A stretch of 64,000 nucleotides of DNA from Agrobacterium tumefaciens (GTDB lineage Bacteria; Pseudomonadota; Alphaproteobacteria; Rhizobiales; Rhizobiaceae): assembly GCA_017744915.1 (NCBI GenBank), contig JAGIAH010000003.1:186001-250000 (forward strand), read 5' to 3'. Within the stretch, counting starts at the first letter, position 1. Each line of letters begins with the position of its first letter. A program made the position numbers and the translations under genes. Shown in pieces: positions 26,568-36,902 of this stretch. The notes under the pieces were generated by a model that worked only from the letters and a program-made list of their open reading frames with translations, had not been told where the DNA came from and made no database searches.

Positions 26568-27185
26568 TCAGCGCCTCAAAGCGAGGTTGCCGATTTCAAG
26601 AACAACAGAATCTGCCTCAATGGCACTCTGGTGTTTTACCAGATCAAACTCCCAGCGGCCATGTGCTTTCTGCACTTCGGAATCATAATCCCGGCCTTTA
26701 TTAAAATAGGCCTTGAGATTTGGATTATTCTGCGCCCAAGGGTGAATATAATCAAAGAGCAGGTCCAGATCGGCAAGCGCACGCGCCGAAACGGCATCGC
26801 AATTTTTGATAGTCTCGTGTGCTTTTTCGATTCTGACGGGATGAACAGCGCCTCGTGCGCCGGTTTCCTTCAGCGCGATTCGCAGAAAAGCAGCCTTTTT
26901 ATTGTTGCTTTCGACCAGATCAACCCAACCGTCGCCCAGCTCGGCTAGAAAAATCGCCGTAACGACGCCAGGGAAACCACCACCGCTGCCCAGATCAATC
27001 CATTTTTTTGGCTGGGGGGAGAGTTGGAAGATTTGCGCGCTGTCTGCGACGTGCCGGCTCCATAGCTCGGTAAGGGTTGAAGGCGCCACCAGATTTGTGG
27101 TTTTGTTCCACTTTTTGAAAAGCTCGACAAAATGCTCGAGCCTCTCTTGTGTTTCACGTGAAACACTCTGGCCGTTTATCTTCAT
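26568..27185 (-). CDS. rsmG: 16S rRNA m7G527 methyltransferase RsmG (GidB)
   Basis: A 205-residue SAM-dependent methyltransferase of 16S rRNA. The SAM motif [21 protein letters not shown] and the later [18 protein letters not shown] are family signatures. Its first codons contain a perfect parS site (27150-27165), read in this frame as Val-Ser-Arg-Glu-Thr at residues 8-12. It lies 12 bp after the mnmG stop, in an mnmE-mnmG-rsmG-parA-parB run of one orientation. Confidence 0.95.
   Translation of the reverse strand: MKINGQSVSRETQERLEHFVELFKKWNKTTNLVAPSTLTELWSRHVADSAQIFQLSPQPKKWIDLGSGGGFPGVVTAIFLAELGDGWVDLVESNNKKAAFLRIALKETGARGAVHPVRIEKAHETIKNCDAVSARALADLDLLFDYIHPWAQNNPNLKAYFNKGRDYDSEVQKAHGRWEFDLVKHQSAIEADSVVLEIGNLALRR
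27150..27165. other. parS: parS site, perfect consensus
   Basis: TGTTTCACGTGAAACA, a perfect 16-bp palindrome that extends to 18 bp with flanking G and C. It lies inside the 5' end of rsmG. It is the best match in the window and about 6.6 kb left of the origin gap. Confidence 0.95.
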
Positions 27186-27197
27186 AATCCCGACTCG

Positions 27198-29081
27198 CTA
27201 TTGGTGCATATGCAATTTTTCACTTCGCGCAATGGAACTCTTCCGCAGAAGTGCGAGCAACAGCGATATCGCAGCCGGTGTCATACCGTCAACACGGGCA
27301 GCCTGGGCAATATTCTCCGGGCGAGCTTTTTCCAGCTTTTGTTTAAGCTCGTTGGACAGACCGGACAGACTTTGAAAATCAAAGTCCGTGGGGATCTTCC
27401 TGTCCTCATCCCGCTTGATATCGACGATATCCGCACTCTGCCTCTGCATATAGACCGCATAACTTGCCTCGATCTGCAGAACCTCGGCCACCTTGCCATC
27501 AAGAGCCGCGAGTTCCGGCCAGTGTTGCGTCAACGCTTCCAGGGTCATATCAGGATAGGCAAGCAGTTCATAAACCGAGCGCCGCTGACCATCCTGATTG
27601 AGTTTCAACCCCTGTTTCGCCGCCTGGGACGGGCTAATGGAAAGTTCTTTCATCATGTCACGACCGCGCTCCAGATCGGAAATGAACTCTGCAAAGCGTT
27701 CGTTCCTCGCGCGTCCGACAATACCCGCCGCTTGGCCGACCGGTGTAAGTCGCAGATCGGCATTATCCACACGCAATGAAAGCCGATATTCCGCTCTGGA
27801 TGTGAACATGCGATAGGGTTCGCTAACGCCCTTGGACGTCAGATCGTCGATCATCACGCCGATATAGGATTCCGTCCGGCTGAAATAGATTGGATCCGTA
27901 TTGCTCGCATAGAGCGAAGCATTCAATCCGGCAACAAGACCTTGGGCGCCGGCTTCTTCATAACCCGTCGTGCCGTTGATCTGACCGGCAAGAAACAATC
28001 CCGAAATCTTGCGGCATTCAAGAGACGGTTTCAGCTCCCGGGGATCGACATAGTCATATTCAATCGCATAACCGGGCTGGAGAATGGCGACCTGCTCGAG
28101 ACCGGGAATGGTGCGGATAAATTGTTCCTGCACAAAAGCGGGCAGGGAGGTGGAAATACCGTTCGGATAGATGGTGTGGTCGTCCAGGCCTTCCGGCTCC
28201 AGAAATATCTGATGGCCATCCCGCTCACCAAAACGGGTGATCTTGTCCTCGATTGATGGGCAATAACGCGGGCCGACCCCTTCGATCTGCCCGGAATACA
28301 TGGCCGACAGGTGAATATTGTCCTGAATGATCTTATGCCCCGCTGGCGTGGTACGGGTCACGCCACATTCGATTTGCGGATTGACGATACGATCCGTCAT
28401 GAAGGAAAACGGAACGGGATCTTCATCGGCCGCCTGTCGATCCACGGCAGTCCAATCGATCGTGCGGCCGTCCAGCCGGGCGGGGGTGCCCGTCTTGAGG
28501 CGCCCCATAACAAGACCGAGGCGTGCGAGCGTATCAGAAAGGCCGAGAGACGGCATTTCCCCAACACGGCCGGCGGGAATCTTTTCGGAGCCGATATGAA
28601 TGAGACCACGCAAAAAGGTGCCGCTCGTCAGCACGACGGCACCGCAAGGAATCCGGCTACCATTTTTCATGATAACGGCCGCGACCCGATCATTGGCCAT
28701 TTCAATATCGAAAGCATCGCCTTCAATAATGGTGAGATTCTCAATGGCATCGATCTCGCGCTGCATGGCCTCGCGATAAAGTCTTCGGTCGGCCTGTGTC
28801 CGCGGACCGCGGACCGCAGGCCCTTTCTTGCGGTTGAGCATGCGAAACTGGATACCAGCCGCATCGGCGACCCGACCCATCAAACCGTCCAGTGCATCGA
28901 TTTCACGAACGAGGTGCCCCTTGCCCAACCCACCAATCGCCGGGTTACAGGACATGACGCCAATGGTCTCGCGTTTATGGGTTACCAACGCGGTTTTAGC
29001 GCCGTGTCTCGCAGCAGCAGCCGCAGCTTCGCTGCCCGCATGACCACCCCCAATAACAATGACATCGAATGACTGGTGCAT
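27198..29081 (-). CDS. mnmG: tRNA uridine-34 modification enzyme MnmG (GidA)
   Basis: A 627-residue FAD-dependent enzyme that works with MnmE to install (carboxymethyl)aminomethyl groups at U34 of tRNAs. The FAD motif [15 protein letters not shown] is at the N terminus. [17 protein letters not shown] and the conserved cysteine region [13 protein letters not shown] follow, and the C-terminal helical domain is complete. I use ATG 29081 ([12 protein letters not shown]), with GCAGGA upstream, rather than the start at 29111. It is 60 bp downstream of mnmE, with a parS-like site between. Confidence 0.96.
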   Translation of the reverse strand: MHQSFDVIVIGGGHAGSEAAAAAARHGAKTALVTHKRETIGVMSCNPAIGGLGKGHLVREIDALDGLMGRVADAAGIQFRMLNRKKGPAVRGPRTQADRRLYREAMQREIDAIENLTIIEGDAFDIEMANDRVAAVIMKNGSRIPCGAVVLTSGTFLRGLIHIGSEKIPAGRVGEMPSLGLSDTLARLGLVMGRLKTGTPARLDGRTIDWTAVDRQAADEDPVPFSFMTDRIVNPQIECGVTRTTPAGHKIIQDNIHLSAMYSGQIEGVGPRYCPSIEDKITRFGERDGHQIFLEPEGLDDHTIYPNGISTSLPAFVQEQFIRTIPGLEQVAILQPGYAIEYDYVDPRELKPSLECRKISGLFLAGQINGTTGYEEAGAQGLVAGLNASLYASNTDPIYFSRTESYIGVMIDDLTSKGVSEPYRMFTSRAEYRLSLRVDNADLRLTPVGQAAGIVGRARNERFAEFISDLERGRDMMKELSISPSQAAKQGLKLNQDGQRRSVYELLAYPDMTLEALTQHWPELAALDGKVAEVLQIEASYAVYMQRQSADIVDIKRDEDRKIPTDFDFQSLSGLSNELKQKLEKARPENIAQAARVDGMTPAAISLLLALLRKSSIARSEKLHMHQ

Positions 29082-29128
29082 ATTCCTGCGCCCTGTTCTC
29101 AACATCGGCATTACCCTTCGGTCGCCAA

Positions 29129-29144
29129 TGTTTCACGTGAATCA
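29129..29144. other. parS: parS-like site (1 mismatch)
   Basis: TGTTTCACGTGAATCA, one mismatch (position 14) to consensus. The last 3 bp coincide with the mnmE stop codon, so the site occupies the mnmE-mnmG junction. It is about 4.7 kb left of the origin gap. Confidence 0.85.
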
Positions 29145-30470
29145 TTTTCCTATGCAGAATTCCGAGAAGATCACGCCGAGCAAATCTTCCACATCGACGC
29201 GGCCGGTGATCCGTCCAAGCGATGTTGCGGCGAGTCTTAAATATTCCGACCTTATCGCAAGGTCGAGGGTCTCAGAATCGAGCGCATCACTAACATAGTT
29301 CAGCGTCTCTTCAAGTCGTTTTTTATGACGGGCACGCGCGGGAACCAATGTCTGCCCGGCACCAACCCTCTTTTCTATCTCCCGCTTGATCACGGAGCGC
29401 AATTGGTCAAGGCCTATGCCTTCCTTGGCTGAGATAGACAGATCAAAACCATTATTCGAATCGGGAGAAAAAAGTGCCGTTTTGGTTCTGACGTGTAAAT
29501 AACTCCGGTTCTCGAATGACCTAGAGGGTTGTTTCGGAATCGAATCTTTATCCTGCAGCAATAAGATAAGATCGGCGGTTTCCGCGGTCAGAACCGCACG
29601 CCGCACACCTTCCTGTTCCACCACATCCTGCGTCTCACGAATCCCTGCTGTATCGAATATCCGAACCAGATAGCCGTCCAGATTGATGTCGACGCTTAAA
29701 ACGTCTCTTGTCGTGCCGGCGATGTCGGTCACGATCGCAACGTCGCGGCCGCTCAACGCGTTAAGCAGCGTTGATTTACCCGCATTCGGTTCGCCCACAA
29801 GCGCCACTTTAAAACCATCGCGGATGATTTCGCCGCTTCCACCACTCTCCAGGTGACGGCTGATTTCACCCTTCAGCTCCACCATCGCGTCCCAAACTTG
29901 GGCTGCAACGGAATCCGGAACATCCTCCTCGTCGGCAAAATCCAGTTCCGCTTCGATGAAGGCACGGGCACGGGTCAAACGGGAGGCCCAACCATCATAG
30001 AGCGCCGACAGCTGGCCGGTGCTCTGCTCAACCGCAAGCCGCCGCTGCATTTCCGTTTCCGCCAGCAACAGATCGGCCAGGCCTTCGACCTCGAGCAGAT
30101 CCATTTTGCCATTTTCAAAGGCTCTGCGGGAAAATTCACCGGCTTCCGCGGGCCGCAGTCCTTCTAGATTCTCAAGCTCGGTAAAAATCGAAGCGACAAC
30201 CGCACGGCTACCGTGGCTGTGGATCTCAACGCAATTTTCACCCGTAAAAGAATTAGGACCCGGAAAGACAATCACCAGTCCCTCGTCGATAGTATCATTG
30301 TTTCGATTCCGAATCGAAGACAGGCTTGTTTTTCGGGGTGAAGGAAGGTCGCGACCTGTCAGCATCTTCAAGGCATCAAAAGCCCTGGAGCCGCTGATCC
30401 TGATAACAGCGACGCCCGCTGGCAGGGCGCCGCTGGACAGCGCATAAATCGTATCGGCGGAAGCTGCCAT
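29142..30470 (-). CDS. mnmE: tRNA modification GTPase MnmE (TrmE)
   Basis: A 442-residue GTPase partner of MnmG. The N-terminal tetrahydrofolate-binding domain (DTIYALSSGALPAGVAVIRISG, GEFSRRAFENGKMDLLEVEGLADLL) leads to an inserted G domain with G1 GEPNAGKST (226-234), IAGTTRD and DTAGIRETQD. It ends FCIGK, retaining the conserved C-terminal cysteine. Its stop codon is part of a parS-like site. Confidence 0.96.
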   Translation of the reverse strand: MAASADTIYALSSGALPAGVAVIRISGSRAFDALKMLTGRDLPSPRKTSLSSIRNRNNDTIDEGLVIVFPGPNSFTGENCVEIHSHGSRAVVASIFTELENLEGLRPAEAGEFSRRAFENGKMDLLEVEGLADLLLAETEMQRRLAVEQSTGQLSALYDGWASRLTRARAFIEAELDFADEEDVPDSVAAQVWDAMVELKGEISRHLESGGSGEIIRDGFKVALVGEPNAGKSTLLNALSGRDVAIVTDIAGTTRDVLSVDINLDGYLVRIFDTAGIRETQDVVEQEGVRRAVLTAETADLILLLQDKDSIPKQPSRSFENRSYLHVRTKTALFSPDSNNGFDLSISAKEGIGLDQLRSVIKREIEKRVGAGQTLVPARARHKKRLEETLNYVSDALDSETLDLAIRSEYLRLAATSLGRITGRVDVEDLLGVIFSEFCIGK

Positions 30471-30494
30471 CGTTCACCTCGGTCTAAAACAGTC

Positions 30495-30524
30495 AAGCCG
30501 CACCCGAATGAACGGATACGGCTT
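30495..30524 (-). terminator. Possible terminator hairpin between rho and mnmE
   Basis: On the minus strand AAGCCGTATCCG can pair with CGGGTGCGGCTT, using G-U pairs and one mismatch. TTTTAG follows a few bases later. It lies in the 89-bp gap after rho. The weak T-tract makes it a partial terminator at best. Confidence 0.4.
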
Positions 30525-30559
30525 TAAAGCTCTTATGATGAATCCGACTAAGGTTCGGA

Positions 30560-31825
30560 TCAGGTATTCATCGATTCGAAGAAATCCGAATTGTTCTTGG
30601 TCTGCTTCAGCTTGTCGATCAGGAATTCGATGGCGTCCATCGTTCCCATCGGCGCGAGAATGCGGCGAAGAACGAAAATCTTCTGCAGATCCTGGCGCGG
30701 TACCAACAGGTCTTCCTTACGCGTGCCGGATTTCAGAATATCCAGCGCCGGGAAGATGCGCTTGTCGGCAACCTTGCGGTCGAGCACGATTTCCGAGTTA
30801 CCGGTACCCTTGAACTCTTCAAAGATGACTTCATCCATACGGCTGCCGGTATCGATAAGCGCCGTCGCAATGATTGTCAGCGAACCACCTTCTTCGATGT
30901 TACGCGCAGCACCAAAGAAACGCTTCGGACGCTGCAGGGCGTTGGCATCCACACCACCGGTCAGAACCTTACCGGAAGAGGGAACAACGGTGTTGTAAGC
31001 GCGGCCAAGACGCGTGATGGAATCGAGCAGGATGACGACGTCACGGCCATGCTCCACAAGACGCTTTGCCTTTTCAATGACCATTTCGGCGACCTGGACG
31101 TGGCGCACAGCCGGTTCGTCGAAGGTGGAGGACACAACCTCACCCTTCACCGAACGCTGCATGTCGGTCACTTCTTCCGGACGCTCGTCGATCAACAGAA
31201 CGATCAGATAACACTCCGGATGGTTCGCCGTGATGGAATGGGCAATGTTCTGCAGCAGAACCGTTTTACCGGTGCGCGGCGGCGCCACGATCAATCCACG
31301 CTGGCCCTTGCCGAGCGGTGCAACGAGATCGATAACACGCGACGACAGATCCTTCGAGGTCGGAACATCCAGTTCCATCTTGAAGCGCTCATTGGGATAA
31401 AGCGGCGTCAGATTGTCGAAGTGAACCTTATGACGGATTTTTTCCGGGTCATCGAAATTGATCGTATTGACCTTGAGAAGCGCGAAATAACGTTCGCCTT
31501 CCTTGGGGCCACGGATCGGCCCTTCGACTGTATCGCCCGTCTTCAGCGAGAAGCGGCGGATCTGCGAGGGCGAAATATAGATATCGTCCGGGCCGGGCAG
31601 ATAGTTTGCGTTTGCGGAACGCAGGAACCCGAACCCGTCCTGCAGGACTTCAACGACGCCTTCGCCGATGATTTCGATGTCCTGGCTCGCGAGAACCTTG
31701 AGGATTGCGAACATAAGCTCCTGCTTGCGCATGGTGCTCGCATTTTCAACTTCCAGGGATTCGGCAAAAGTCAGCAAGTCGGTAGGCGATTTGCTCTTAA
31801 GTTCCTGAAGCTTCATTTCAGCCAT
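30560..31825 (-). CDS. rho: Transcription termination factor Rho
   Basis: A 421-residue hexameric RNA helicase. The N-terminal RNA-binding region includes [19 protein letters not shown] and the cold-shock fold [22 protein letters not shown]. The ATPase core has Walker [17 protein letters not shown], Walker [17 protein letters not shown] and the R/Q-loop region [23 protein letters not shown]. Length and sequence are standard. It is transcribed away from the origin. Confidence 0.97.
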   Translation of the reverse strand: MAEMKLQELKSKSPTDLLTFAESLEVENASTMRKQELMFAILKVLASQDIEIIGEGVVEVLQDGFGFLRSANANYLPGPDDIYISPSQIRRFSLKTGDTVEGPIRGPKEGERYFALLKVNTINFDDPEKIRHKVHFDNLTPLYPNERFKMELDVPTSKDLSSRVIDLVAPLGKGQRGLIVAPPRTGKTVLLQNIAHSITANHPECYLIVLLIDERPEEVTDMQRSVKGEVVSSTFDEPAVRHVQVAEMVIEKAKRLVEHGRDVVILLDSITRLGRAYNTVVPSSGKVLTGGVDANALQRPKRFFGAARNIEEGGSLTIIATALIDTGSRMDEVIFEEFKGTGNSEIVLDRKVADKRIFPALDILKSGTRKEDLLVPRQDLQKIFVLRRILAPMGTMDAIEFLIDKLKQTKNNSDFFESMNT

Positions 31826-32010
31826 GAAGGGAAGACCGTTTGATAATGTAATGTCGGGGGAGGGCGTGTTCGCGAATCAGATGCTGTGGGAGATACCGCA
31901 GATGACTGAATAATTCACATGCCACGAAGATGAGTGCCTGAAAATAGCGATTGAACACGGCCGCTGCAAGAGGAAAGCACGAATTCCGCGAAATTTATCG
32001 CCTCACCGTC

Positions 32011-32556
32011 TTAACCAAAGGGTTTCACAACCACAAGTATGACAATCAGGATCATCAGAACGGTTGGAACTTCGTTCATCAACCGCCAGTGACGGGCCGG
32101 TCTTTTATTTTCATCGCGTGCGAAACGTTTCGCACTGCGGCTGAAATAAACATGGGTCGCGGTCAGGAGCACCACCAGCCCAATCTTCGCATGCAGCCAG
32201 CCGCCGGAAAAACCATAAACCGACCATGCGAGATAAAGCCCCAAAACCCAGCTTATCATCATCGCCGGGTTCATGATCACCCTGATCAGCCGCTGTTCCA
32301 TCACCTTGAAGGTTTCCGATTGCTGCGAACCGACGGGCGCATCGGTGTGGTAGATAAAAAGCCGCGGCAGGTAAAAAATCGCCGCCATCCAGGAAATCAC
32401 CGCGATGATATGCAGCGCCTTGATCCAGAGATAGAGATCGGCGGGATCGGCGTAAAACAGCAGCGTGATGAAAGCGGCAAAGACACCGAGCGCTATACCC
32501 GCGCGCAAAGCCGCCTTGTTTCCGGAGCGCGCCGAGGTCTGTTTCTCATCACTCAT
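32011..32556 (-). CDS. hemJ: Protoporphyrinogen IX oxidase HemJ
   Basis: A 181-residue membrane protein of the HemJ/UPF0093 family, which oxidises protoporphyrinogen IX in many proteobacteria lacking HemG and HemY. Four to five hydrophobic segments are visible. The conserved histidine and arginine are in [25 protein letters not shown], and the conserved lysine is in [12 protein letters not shown]. It overlaps hemE by 4 bp, so the two haem genes are coupled. The 185 bp beyond it, up to the rho start, show no clear feature. Confidence 0.9.
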   Translation of the reverse strand: MSDEKQTSARSGNKAALRAGIALGVFAAFITLLFYADPADLYLWIKALHIIAVISWMAAIFYLPRLFIYHTDAPVGSQQSETFKVMEQRLIRVIMNPAMMISWVLGLYLAWSVYGFSGGWLHAKIGLVVLLTATHVYFSRSAKRFARDENKRPARHWRLMNEVPTVLMILIVILVVVKPFG

Positions 32557-33587
32557 CCCGCGCCTCCAACCGAGCGCACCCGTTCAACCAGCCGGGTGAC
32601 GTTTTCCGGGTCAGCCTGCGGGGTGATGCCATGGCCGAGATTGAAAATCAGCGGGCCCTGCCCGAGCGCCTGCAGAACGGCATCGATGCCATCCTGCAAG
32701 GCCTTGCCGCCTGCCACCATCAGCATCGGGTCGAGATTGCCCTGCACCGGGCCTTCTTTCTGCAAATCCCTGGCGAAGCTCAATGGTACGGACCAATCGA
32801 GGCCGATAGCGTCGGCACCCGTCTTGCGGCGATAATCCTTCAGAAGATAACCCGCGCCCTTGGCGAAAGCGATGATCTTTGCCGAAGGCCTGCGGACACG
32901 CACCGATGCGATAATTCGAGCGACCGGCTTTATCGCATATTCCTCGAATTCCTTTTCGCCGAGCACACCGGCCCATGAATCGAATATCTGAACCGCATCA
33001 GCCCCGGCATCGATCTGCGCCACCAGATAATCGGCAGAGACATCGGCGAGGAAAGCCAGCAGCTTTTCCATGGCGGCCGGCTCCTGATAACCGAACAGCC
33101 GCGCCGGCGCCTGGTCCGGCGTTCCGTGACCGGCGATCATGTAGGTCGCAACCGTCCAAGGCGCACCACAAAAACCGAGAAGCGTCGTTTCATCCGGCAA
33201 TGAGCTGCGCAGACGCGAGACCGTTTCGAAAACAGGCGAAAGATGCGCCATGACATTCGAGGCATCAAGCTTTTCGATACCGCTCACGTCGATCGGGTCC
33301 ATTGCCGGACCTTTGCCTTCGCTGAAGGACACGTTGCGATGAAGCGCGTCGGGTATCACCAGAATGTCGGAAAATAGAATAGCAGCATCCAGCCCGAACC
33401 GGCGGATGGGCTGAAGGGTCACTTCGCTCGCCAGCTCGGGGTTATAACAGAGATCCAGGAAACTTCCGGCACTCTTCCGCGTTTCTCGATACTCCGGAAG
33501 ATAACGCCCGGCCTGGCGCATCAGCCATATGGGCGGCGGTGTGACCGTCTTCCCGTTCAACACCGTCATTACCTTGCGTTCGCTCAT
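32553..33587 (-). CDS. hemE: Uroporphyrinogen decarboxylase HemE
   Basis: A 344-residue enzyme that decarboxylates uroporphyrinogen III to coproporphyrinogen III. Signatures are [16 protein letters not shown] near the N terminus, [14 protein letters not shown] in the middle and [16 protein letters not shown] near the C terminus. It is the first gene left of the origin gap and is transcribed away from it. The hemE-oriC link is long known in alphaproteobacteria such as Caulobacter. Confidence 0.97.
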   Translation of the reverse strand: MSERKVMTVLNGKTVTPPPIWLMRQAGRYLPEYRETRKSAGSFLDLCYNPELASEVTLQPIRRFGLDAAILFSDILVIPDALHRNVSFSEGKGPAMDPIDVSGIEKLDASNVMAHLSPVFETVSRLRSSLPDETTLLGFCGAPWTVATYMIAGHGTPDQAPARLFGYQEPAAMEKLLAFLADVSADYLVAQIDAGADAVQIFDSWAGVLGEKEFEEYAIKPVARIIASVRVRRPSAKIIAFAKGAGYLLKDYRRKTGADAIGLDWSVPLSFARDLQKEGPVQGNLDPMLMVAGGKALQDGIDAVLQALGQGPLIFNLGHGITPQADPENVTRLVERVRSVGGAG

Positions 33588-33813
33588 GGCACCCAGCTTC
33601 TAAAAAATAAAATCAAAGAGATTTAAAAGATTTTCTATTTCTTAGAGTCTGTGGGTAGCAAGGATTAAAATCATTCCAGTCGAAATGCCGCAGTCGTGAC
33701 GTTTTAAACGCGCCTGCGCAGATTGTTGCCGCGTCTGTTTGTCAATAATCTGGAAAACAGAAATTAGATAAATAATTTCAAATAGTTATATCTAAATAGA
33801 AAAACCCCGTATC

Positions 33814-33822
33814 TGTGGATAA
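33814..33822 (-). promoter_or_regulatory. DnaA box, consensus
   Basis: TGTGGATAA, the exact reverse complement of TTATCCACA, in the AT-rich part of the putative origin. Confidence 0.75.
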
Positions 33823-33902
33823 TCTGGGGAAAATTTTGAACAGTTTCGCATTCTTCCAATAATTCACAGGCGCCGCGAAGGCGAGCGAAGCCACTTGCGG
33901 AT

Positions 33903-33911
33903 TGTGGAAAA
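33903..33911 (-). promoter_or_regulatory. DnaA box, one mismatch
   Basis: TGTGGAAAA, one mismatch to TGTGGATAA, same orientation as the consensus box at 33814. Confidence 0.5.
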
Positions 33912-33970
33912 ACACCACTTTATTCACGGCGCGGTTCGATCCGTCGGACAATTCAGAAACTTGTCCCGGT

Positions 33971-33979
33971 TTATCAACA
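33971..33979 (+). promoter_or_regulatory. DnaA box, one mismatch
   Basis: TTATCAACA, one mismatch to TTATCCACA. It abuts the ppsR ribosome binding site, so DnaA binding could also affect that gene. Confidence 0.5.
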
Positions 33980-33995
33980 GGGGGAGAAAAACAGC

Positions 33996-34817
33996 GTGGA
34001 GAACAAAAAAAGCTTCTTCCATCTGCACCTGATTTCGGACTCAACGGGAGAGACTCTGATGTCGGCCGGCCGCGCCGTCTCGGCTCAGTTCCATGCCTCC
34101 ATGCCGGTGGAACATGTCTATCCGATGATCCGCAACCAGAAACAGCTCGCCCAGGTCGTTGATCTCATCGACAAGGAACCCGGCATCGTTCTTTATACTA
34201 TCGTTGATCAGCAGCTGGCCGAATTCCTGGATCTGCGCTGCCATGCGATCGGCGTGCCCTGCGTCAATGTCCTCGAACCGATCATCGGTATCTTTCAGAC
34301 CTATCTCGGTGCGCCGTCGAGAAGGCGGGTAGGCGCGCAGCACGCGCTGAATGCCGATTATTTCGCGCGAATCGAAGCGCTCAATTTCGCCATGGACCAT
34401 GATGACGGTCAGATGCCGGAGACCTATGACGAGGCGGATGTCGTCATCATCGGCATCAGCCGCACGTCGAAAACGCCGACCAGCATCTATCTTGCCAACA
34501 GGGGCATAAAGACCGCCAATATTCCGGTCGTTCCCAACGTACCCTTGCCTGATAGCCTCTATGCCGCCACCCGGCCTTTGATCGTTGGTCTCGTCGCGAC
34601 ATCGGATCGCATATCGCAGGTTCGTGAAAACCGGGAGTTGGGTGCAACGGGTGGATTTGACAGCGGCCGTTACACGGATCGCGCCACCATCATGGAAGAG
34701 CTGAAATATGCGCGGGCGCTCTGCGCCCGCAACAATTGGCCGCTGATCGACGTCACACGCCGTTCCATCGAGGAAACGGCCGCGGCGATCCTTGCCCTTC
34801 GCCCGAGGACGCGATAA
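33996..34817 (+). CDS. ppsR: Pyruvate,phosphate dikinase regulatory protein (DUF299 kinase/pyrophosphorylase)
   Basis: A 273-residue bifunctional ADP-dependent kinase and Pi-dependent pyrophosphorylase controlling PEP synthase or pyruvate phosphate dikinase. It starts [15 protein letters not shown], has the P-loop [11 protein letters not shown] at about 153-163, and ends with the family motif [16 protein letters not shown]. In rhizobia the likely target is pyruvate phosphate dikinase. The start is GTG 33996 with GGGGGAG 9 bp upstream. It is the first gene right of the origin. Confidence 0.93.
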   Translation: MENKKSFFHLHLISDSTGETLMSAGRAVSAQFHASMPVEHVYPMIRNQKQLAQVVDLIDKEPGIVLYTIVDQQLAEFLDLRCHAIGVPCVNVLEPIIGIFQTYLGAPSRRRVGAQHALNADYFARIEALNFAMDHDDGQMPETYDEADVVIIGISRTSKTPTSIYLANRGIKTANIPVVPNVPLPDSLYAATRPLIVGLVATSDRISQVRENRELGATGGFDSGRYTDRATIMEELKYARALCARNNWPLIDVTRRSIEETAAAILALRPRTR

Positions 34818-34848
34818 TCCCGATTGCACCATTCGGAGCAGACAGTCG

Positions 34849-35448
34849 ATGAAACAAGAGTTGATCCTCGCCTCGTCCAGCGCATCCCGCCAGATGTTGA
34901 TGCGCAATGCGGGGCTGACATTTTCGGCGATCCCGGCGGATATTGATGAGCGCGCGCTTGATGAGCAGCTGGAGCGAGAAGGCGCCAGCCCGGAAGAGGT
35001 CGCACTGGAACTCGCAAGGGCCAAGGCCCTTGCGGTCAGTGCGCTTCATCCGCAGGCGCTGGTTCTCGGCTGCGACCAGACCATGGCGCTCGGTTCCCGT
35101 GTCTATCACAAGCCAAAAACAATGGCAGAAGCCGAAGCGCATCTGCTTTCATTGTCCGGCAAGGCCCATCGTCTGAACAGTGCGGCCGTTCTTGTTCGCA
35201 AGGGTGAGGTCGTGTGGAAGACCATTTCCGGCGCCGAGCTTTTGGTTCGGAGTTTGAGTCCGGAATTTGTCTCCCGTCACCTGCAGCGGGTGGGAGAAAA
35301 AGCCTTGAGCAGTGTTGGTGCTTACCAGCTCGAAGGAGAGGGAATCCAGCTATTCACCTCCATCGAGGGGGATTATTTCACGATCCTCGGCCTGCCGCTC
35401 CTGCCTCTTTTAACGAAACTGCGCGAGATGGATGTCATCGATGGCTGA
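34849..35448 (+). CDS. maf: Maf-like nucleotide pyrophosphatase
   Basis: A 199-residue Maf/YhdE-type nucleoside triphosphate pyrophosphatase, hydrolysing non-canonical or modified nucleotides. Motifs are [13 protein letters not shown] at the N terminus, [19 protein letters not shown] and [16 protein letters not shown] 34849 ([13 protein letters not shown]) is the family start; the longer frame from 34792 runs back into ppsR. It overlaps aroE by 8 bp. Confidence 0.92.
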   Translation: MKQELILASSSASRQMLMRNAGLTFSAIPADIDERALDEQLEREGASPEEVALELARAKALAVSALHPQALVLGCDQTMALGSRVYHKPKTMAEAEAHLLSLSGKAHRLNSAAVLVRKGEVVWKTISGAELLVRSLSPEFVSRHLQRVGEKALSSVGAYQLEGEGIQLFTSIEGDYFTILGLPLLPLLTKLREMDVIDG

Positions 35449-36301
35449 TTCACGTGAAACATTAACCATAGATGCCTTCGTTGTCGGTTACCCGATCAAG
35501 CACTCCCGGTCGCCGATCATCCATTCCTATTGGCTGAAAAAATTCGGTATTGCCGGTTCCTACAAGGCCGTTGAGGTCTCCCCGGACGATTTCGCGAATT
35601 TCATTGCGACGCTGAAAGAAGGAAAACCCGGCTCAGCGGTGGGCGGCAATGTCACCATTCCCCACAAGGAAGTGGCTTACCGGCTGGCGGACAGGCCCGA
35701 CGCTTTGGCGGAAGAACTCGGCGCCGCCAACACCATCTGGATGGAGGAGGGGAAACTCCACGCCACCAATACGGATGGATACGGTTTCGTCTCGAACCTG
35801 GATGAGCGGCATAAGGGCTGGGACAAGACCGATCGGGCAGTGGTTTTCGGTGCCGGTGGTGCAAGCCGGGCGGTCATTCAGTCCCTGCGTGATCGGGGTA
35901 TTTCCGAAATTCACGTCCTGAACCGCACGGTCGAACGTGCCCGCGAACTGGCTGACCGTTTTGGCCCGCGGGTCTTTTCCCATCCCCAGGCAGCCCTTCA
36001 GGAGGTCATGCAGGGTGCCGGGCTGTTCGTGAATACGACATCTCTCGGTATGGATGGAACCGAGGCGCCACATCTCGATTTTTCGCCGATGGCTGCCAAT
36101 GCCGTCGTCACCGATATCGTCTACGTTCCGTTGAAAACGCCGATCCTGAAGATGGCGGAAGAGCAGGGCATGGCTACCGTCGATGGGCTCGGCATGTTGC
36201 TCCATCAGGCGAAACCCGGTTTCAAGCGGTGGTTCGGCAGGATGCCGGAGGTGGATGAAACTCTCCGCTCCCTCATCATCGAGGATATGGAGAAACATTG
36301 A
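35441..36301 (+). CDS. aroE: Shikimate dehydrogenase AroE
   Basis: A 286-residue NADPH-dependent enzyme reducing 3-dehydroshikimate to shikimate in aromatic amino-acid synthesis. The substrate motif [18 protein letters not shown], the catalytic lysine in [13 protein letters not shown], the Rossmann motif [12 protein letters not shown] and the C-terminal [17 protein letters not shown] are all present. ATG 35441 begins MADSRET, in which Asp-Ser-Arg-Glu-Thr is encoded by a parS-like site. It overlaps maf upstream and coaE by 1 bp downstream. Confidence 0.96.
   Translation: MADSRETLTIDAFVVGYPIKHSRSPIIHSYWLKKFGIAGSYKAVEVSPDDFANFIATLKEGKPGSAVGGNVTIPHKEVAYRLADRPDALAEELGAANTIWMEEGKLHATNTDGYGFVSNLDERHKGWDKTDRAVVFGAGGASRAVIQSLRDRGISEIHVLNRTVERARELADRFGPRVFSHPQAALQEVMQGAGLFVNTTSLGMDGTEAPHLDFSPMAANAVVTDIVYVPLKTPILKMAEEQGMATVDGLGMLLHQAKPGFKRWFGRMPEVDETLRSLIIEDMEKH
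35446..35461. other. parS: parS-like site (1 mismatch)
   Basis: TGATTCACGTGAAACA, one mismatch (position 3) to consensus. It is embedded in the maf-aroE overlap and encodes residues of AroE. It is the nearest site right of the origin gap, about 1.5 kb away. Confidence 0.85.
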
Positions 36302-36882
36302 TGATCGTCATTGGTCTCACCGGCTCGATTGGAATGGGAAAAACGACGACGGCGAGGCTCTTCGCCGAAGAGGGTGTTCCAGTTCTCGATTCCGATGAGG
36401 TCGTGCACGGGCTTTATCGTGCGGAAGCCGTTCCCTTGATCGAGGCCGCCTTTCCGGGCACCACCATCGCCGGCATGGTCGACCGCCAGAAACTCGGCGA
36501 TACACTGCGGCAGAATCCGGCTAATTTTAGCAGGCTGGAAGAGATCGTTCATCCGCTGGTGCGCAAAAGACAGGAAGCCTTTCTGGCAGAGGCGCGGAAA
36601 GAAGAGCGGCAATTCGCTTTGCTCGACATACCCCTGTTGTTCGAAACCGGAGCGGAAGGCCGCGTCGATAAAGTCGTGGTGGTGAGTTGCGCGCCGGAAA
36701 TCCAGCGTGAGCGGGTTTTATCCCGGCCCGGCATGACGGAAGAGAAATTCGACATGATCCTCGCCCGGCAGATGCCCGACGCGGAAAAGCGCTGGCGCGC
36801 CGATTTCATCATCGATTCCGGAAATGGTGTCGAAGCGGCGCGGGATCAGGTAAGAGAGATTTTGCAGAAACTGGGCGCTTGA
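36301..36882 (+). CDS. coaE: Dephospho-CoA kinase CoaE
   Basis: A 193-residue P-loop kinase for the last step of CoA synthesis. The Walker A GLTGSIGMGKTTTARLF is at residues 5-21 and the DSDEVVHGLY substrate motif follows. LVRKRQEAFL and the RQMPDAEKRWRADFIIDSG segment are typical. ATG 36301 overlaps the aroE stop (TGATG); a TTG one codon earlier is less likely. Confidence 0.95.
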   Translation: MIVIGLTGSIGMGKTTTARLFAEEGVPVLDSDEVVHGLYRAEAVPLIEAAFPGTTIAGMVDRQKLGDTLRQNPANFSRLEEIVHPLVRKRQEAFLAEARKEERQFALLDIPLLFETGAEGRVDKVVVVSCAPEIQRERVLSRPGMTEEKFDMILARQMPDAEKRWRADFIIDSGNGVEAARDQVREILQKLGA

Positions 36883-36902
36883 GTCGCGCCGCGGAGAGAT
36901 GA

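Larger units (their letters stand above)
33588..33995. other. oriC: Probable chromosomal replication origin (oriC) region
   Basis: A 408-bp gap between divergent hemE and ppsR, visibly AT-rich over about 33600-33840 in a GC-rich window. It contains a consensus DnaA box at 33814-33822 and near matches at 33903-33911 (TGTGGAAAA) and 33971-33979, plus weaker ones around 33860 and 33920. An AT-rich inverted repeat TTAGATA / TATCTAA spans 33764-33795 and could be an unwinding or IHF-type element. One GANTC (CcrM-type) site is at 33645-33649. Gene orientation switches here from leftward to rightward, parAB and six parS-like sites surround it, and hemE adjacency is typical of alphaproteobacterial origins. 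It also carries the hemE and ppsR promoters. Confidence 0.8.
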
